The notes under the pieces were generated by a model. That model worked only from the letters and a program-made list of their open reading frames with translations, did no database searches and was not told where the DNA came from. From an uncultured Planctomycetota bacterium (GTDB lineage Bacteria; Planctomycetota; Phycisphaerae; Sedimentisphaerales; Anaerobacaceae), in contig CAIYOL010000069.1 of the NCBI GenBank assembly GCA_903927855.1, positions 1-8,279 of the forward strand: a stretch of DNA of 8,279 nt, given 5' to 3'. Position 1 is the first letter of the stretch; every line of letters begins with the position of its first letter. This document shows, piece by piece, positions 6,854 through 8,279 of the stretch. A program made the position numbers and the translations under genes.

Positions 6854-6968
6854 TTTTAGTCAGCATTGTGTACTCGACAAATCTTTCTTGTAAAGCGAGC
6901 TTTGTCGAAAGTTTTGTCATCGTCCACGATGGCTTAGCCATCACAGCTTCGCTTTGGGCTGACTAAAA
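6854..6968. repeat. 115-bp element with perfect 11-bp terminal inverted repeats (MITE-like or structured RNA)
   Basis: TTTTAGTCAGC (6854-6864) is the exact reverse complement of GCTGACTAAAA (6958-6968). Inside are TCGACAAA (6874-6881) with TTTGTCGA (6901-6908), AAAGCGAGCT (6892-6901) with the near-complement AGCTTCGCTTT (6945-6955), and two competing hairpins sharing one arm: CATCG-TCCA-CGATG (6918-6931) and GATGG-CTTAG-CCATC (6928-6942). The element encodes no protein. I see no clear target-site duplication. The size and ends suit a miniature inverted-repeat element; the branched fold would also suit a structured RNA. Confidence 0.55.
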
Positions 6969-7049
6969 AGGTGTTGACTATCTTTAATTGATTAGGATTG
7001 ACGCGGTTCCGCCGGCCCACCATAGGCGGGTAAAAGGCGGATAAATTTT

Positions 7050-7097
7050 TTAAGATGAGTTTTCGATGATGGCGATTTCGTCAGGGGTCAGGCCGTT
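7050..7097 (-). pseudogene. Vestigial C-terminal tail of a DNA methyltransferase
   Basis: Right after the Res fragment, in a different frame, the - strand encodes N-G-L-T-P-D-E-I-A-I-I-E-N-S-S and then TAA (7052-7050). This closely resembles the 'YGLTPEEIAIVEG' ends of many type II and Eco57I-like N6-adenine methyltransferases. Nothing before it in that frame looks like a methyltransferase, so it would be only the last 14 or so codons of a deleted gene. The match is short and rests on memory of the family. Confidence 0.4.
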
Positions 7098-8151
7098 ACA
7101 ATTCGCCTTTGAAGGCCTTGTCGAGAATGTCGGGGATGTCACTTGGATTATATGAGACGGTGCTTTTCCATTTTCCAAAACCACCTTTTTCATTTACTGC
7201 TCGAACCCATTCGGCTAAAAACTGTCTTTTTGTTTTGTCTTCATCGGACTCCTGACCTTTGGTTTCTAGAACCAGATATTCACCATTGACAAATTTAATA
7301 AGAAAATCAGGCCAATATTTTTTTACAATACCTTTGAATACGTATGTAATGTCAAAACCTAAATGGTCATTCTTAACCCAAGCGGCGACGTTTTTATTTC
7401 TACCAAGCTGGAATGCTTCAGTTGCCTCCCAAGTGCTGTCAAAGACACAGAAATTAATGTGAGATTTGTTCGCAGGTGCGCAGGGCTTGCTTGTGTACCA
7501 AGTCCTCATATCGGCGGTTGAACGAATGGGCCTATCCGAATCAAATACAGGCTCAAGGGTCTCTATATTATCCTGACGTATGGCATCAGCAATATGCTGG
7601 ACTACTTTGTTCATATTCAGCGTAAGGATAATTCTTTTTTTGAAATCGTCCTGATGAAAAAGTGAAGGAGTAATTTGTATCTTGTCGGCAGATATAAATT
7701 GTTCGACAATCTTAATCAATTGAGCGAGAAGATTCTGTTTAGTCCCTTTCCAACTTTTACTCATTCTTTCGTAGTTTTCTGCAGCCGCTTCGAAAATAAT
7801 TCGCTGGTATCTGTACTTTTCACCAAGTTTCTGAAGGTCTATTTCCTTGATTTTTGTCATATCGGTTTTGCCGTCAATAGTCGGTGCCATTTCCGCTACC
7901 TGCGGAGTATCAAAAGCGTTCAATTCAAGAGGTTTAACTTTGTCCCAATCGAGGGTTAGCTTATTCTTGAAAACAGCCTCTATGCGGATAATGTTCGGCC
8001 AGGATATTTCAAATTCCTTTTTCTCATTAACCGGCTCGATAGCTGTTTTGGGCTGCGGCGGAGGCGGAGGACCGCCAGAATCTTCTTCAGATTCGTGGGG
8101 CAAGAACGTGAACGGCACGCCAAAGATATTGACGTATTCCGGATTGAACAT
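7096..8151 (-). CDS. C-terminal part of a type III restriction endonuclease (Res) subunit, helicase part missing
   Basis: 351 residues from the ATG at 8151; the frame is open back to a TAG at 8199-8197. It starts at NPEYVNIFGVPFTFLPHE, which in full-length Res-type proteins follows helicase motif VI, then has a polyproline linker (28-32). A C-terminal PD-(D/E)xK nuclease core is visible: Pro281-Asp282, then Glu296-Thr-Lys298 in YLVLETKG. Full-length Res subunits are roughly 900-1000 residues and carry the DEAD-type helicase upstream. Here that part is absent, and no helicase motif is found in any frame up to the window end. The region looks more A/T-rich than the envelope genes. The C-terminus (AFKGEL) appears complete. 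Most likely a 5'-truncated remnant; if expressed alone it would be a nuclease domain without its motor. No good ribosome site precedes the ATG. Confidence 0.75.
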   Translation of the reverse strand: MFNPEYVNIFGVPFTFLPHESEEDSGGPPPPPQPKTAIEPVNEKKEFEISWPNIIRIEAVFKNKLTLDWDKVKPLELNAFDTPQVAEMAPTIDGKTDMTKIKEIDLQKLGEKYRYQRIIFEAAAENYERMSKSWKGTKQNLLAQLIKIVEQFISADKIQITPSLFHQDDFKKRIILTLNMNKVVQHIADAIRQDNIETLEPVFDSDRPIRSTADMRTWYTSKPCAPANKSHINFCVFDSTWEATEAFQLGRNKNVAAWVKNDHLGFDITYVFKGIVKKYWPDFLIKFVNGEYLVLETKGQESDEDKTKRQFLAEWVRAVNEKGGFGKWKSTVSYNPSDIPDILDKAFKGEL

Positions 8152-8189
8152 TTTCCCGGATTCATCCTCGGCATTTGCCGGGCCGGTCT

Positions 8190-8197
8190 GGAATTCC
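8190..8197. other. GGAATTCC at the point where two truncated reading frames meet
   Basis: The palindrome GGAATTCC contains an EcoRI site. To its left lies the 5'-truncated Res fragment (- strand), whose in-frame stop overlaps the palindrome. To its right a + strand frame begins mid-domain. It may mark a rearrangement, an assembly or library join, or be coincidence. Confidence 0.35.
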
Positions 8198-8279
8198 TAT
8201 GGAGAACCGAAACGCGATGCCAACTACCCCGAGCGGGACAGCCTCACTTTTTATGGATTGAGCAAGGCCAAAATTATGA
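8198..8279 (+). CDS. Partial open frame, possibly an internal piece of an extended SDR (NAD-dependent epimerase/dehydratase)
   Basis: The + strand reads YGEPKRDANYPERDSLTF and then YGLSKAKIM to the window end without a stop. YGLSK fits the catalytic YxxxK of short-chain dehydrogenases (Tyr at 8252-8254, Lys at 8264-8266). The YGEP about 18 residues earlier fits the 'SSxxVYGEP' strand that precedes it in sugar epimerases. If so, the first 110 or so residues, including the nucleotide-binding Rossmann motif, are missing to the left, where the Res fragment lies on the other strand. There is no start codon or ribosome site. The assignment rests on fewer than 30 residues and could be chance; the frame continues beyond the window. 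Confidence 0.3.

Larger units (their letters stand above)
6495..7049. other. Gene-free intergenic stretch rich in repeats and hairpins
   Basis: I find no convincing coding region here; short open frames have no family features and are low in complexity. The stretch holds GC-rich palindromes (6580-6624), two 'TAGCCAC' dispersed-repeat copies, a 115 bp inverted-repeat element (6854-6968), a short GC-rich stem (7009-7029), and A/T-rich spacers. A purine-rich tract with repeated GGGTA-like triplets occurs at about 6531-6560. It separates the envelope/menA operon from the decayed restriction locus. Confidence 0.7.

Noticed and set aside
6974..7002. TTGACT / TTGACG near 6974 and 6997 as promoter elements
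   Set aside because: No TATAAT-like box at 16-18 bp and no + strand gene downstream.
7009..7051. CCGCC...GGCGG stem followed by a T-run as a terminator
   Set aside because: The T-run is 16 nt from the stem, the loop is 11 nt, and the T-run is on the wrong strand for the Res fragment.
1..8279. CRISPR array, tRNA or rRNA genes
   Set aside because: No regularly spaced direct repeats and no recognisable tRNA arms with CCA-type ends or rRNA core sequences were seen. The 6854-6968 fold is cloverleaf-like in outline but lacks tRNA consensus positions.

Overview
This 8.3 kb window is bacterial, of middling GC, with dense protein-coding DNA up to about position 6500 and repeat-rich or disrupted DNA after that. 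The gene set points to a Gram-negative-type envelope: a lipid-A-type glycosyltransferase, an undecaprenyl-phosphate sugar transferase and a MenA-like quinone prenyltransferase. The intergenic 'TAGCCAC...' repeats and the His-Glu variant of the ArnT-like protein remind me of Planctomycetota (Phycisphaerae-like) genomes. That placement is a recollection of sequence style and is tentative.

Layout. (1) Positions 39-3136, + strand: a good sigma-70-type promoter, then thrC (threonine synthase), then an ArnT/PMT-family integral membrane glycosyltransferase 33 bp downstream. (2) Positions 3143-6494, - strand: a probable operon transcribed menA -> YdjC/ChbG-family amino-sugar deacetylase -> ArnC/GtrB-like family 2 glycosyltransferase (14 nt overlap) -> membrane-anchored tyrosine-phosphatase-like protein (2 nt gap). 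The two transcription units converge with only 6 bp between stop codons. (3) Positions 6495-7049: a gene-free stretch with hairpins, two copies of a dispersed 'TAGCCAC' repeat, and a 115 bp element bounded by perfect 11-bp inverted repeats. (4) Positions 7050-8199, - strand: the C-terminal nuclease part of a type III restriction (Res) subunit without its helicase part, followed directly by what looks like the last 14 codons of a DNA methyltransferase in another frame. (5) Positions about 8198-8279, + strand: a short open frame running off the window that resembles an internal piece of an extended short-chain dehydrogenase/epimerase. It meets the Res fragment at GGAATTCC.

How the genes may work together. 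The GT2, YdjC-family deacetylase and ArnT-like transferase form the three-step set known from Francisella (FlmF2-NaxD-FlmK) and, by analogy, ArnC-ArnD-ArnT: load an N-acetylhexosamine on undecaprenyl phosphate, deacetylate it, then transfer the amino sugar to a periplasmic acceptor such as a lipid A phosphate. The fourth cluster member is a membrane-anchored phosphatase-fold protein whose catalytic Cys is Asp (H-D-G-S-G-E-N-R), so it is probably a pseudophosphatase. These are the most interesting parts of the window. The right end looks like the scar of a decayed restriction-modification locus, or a chimeric join.
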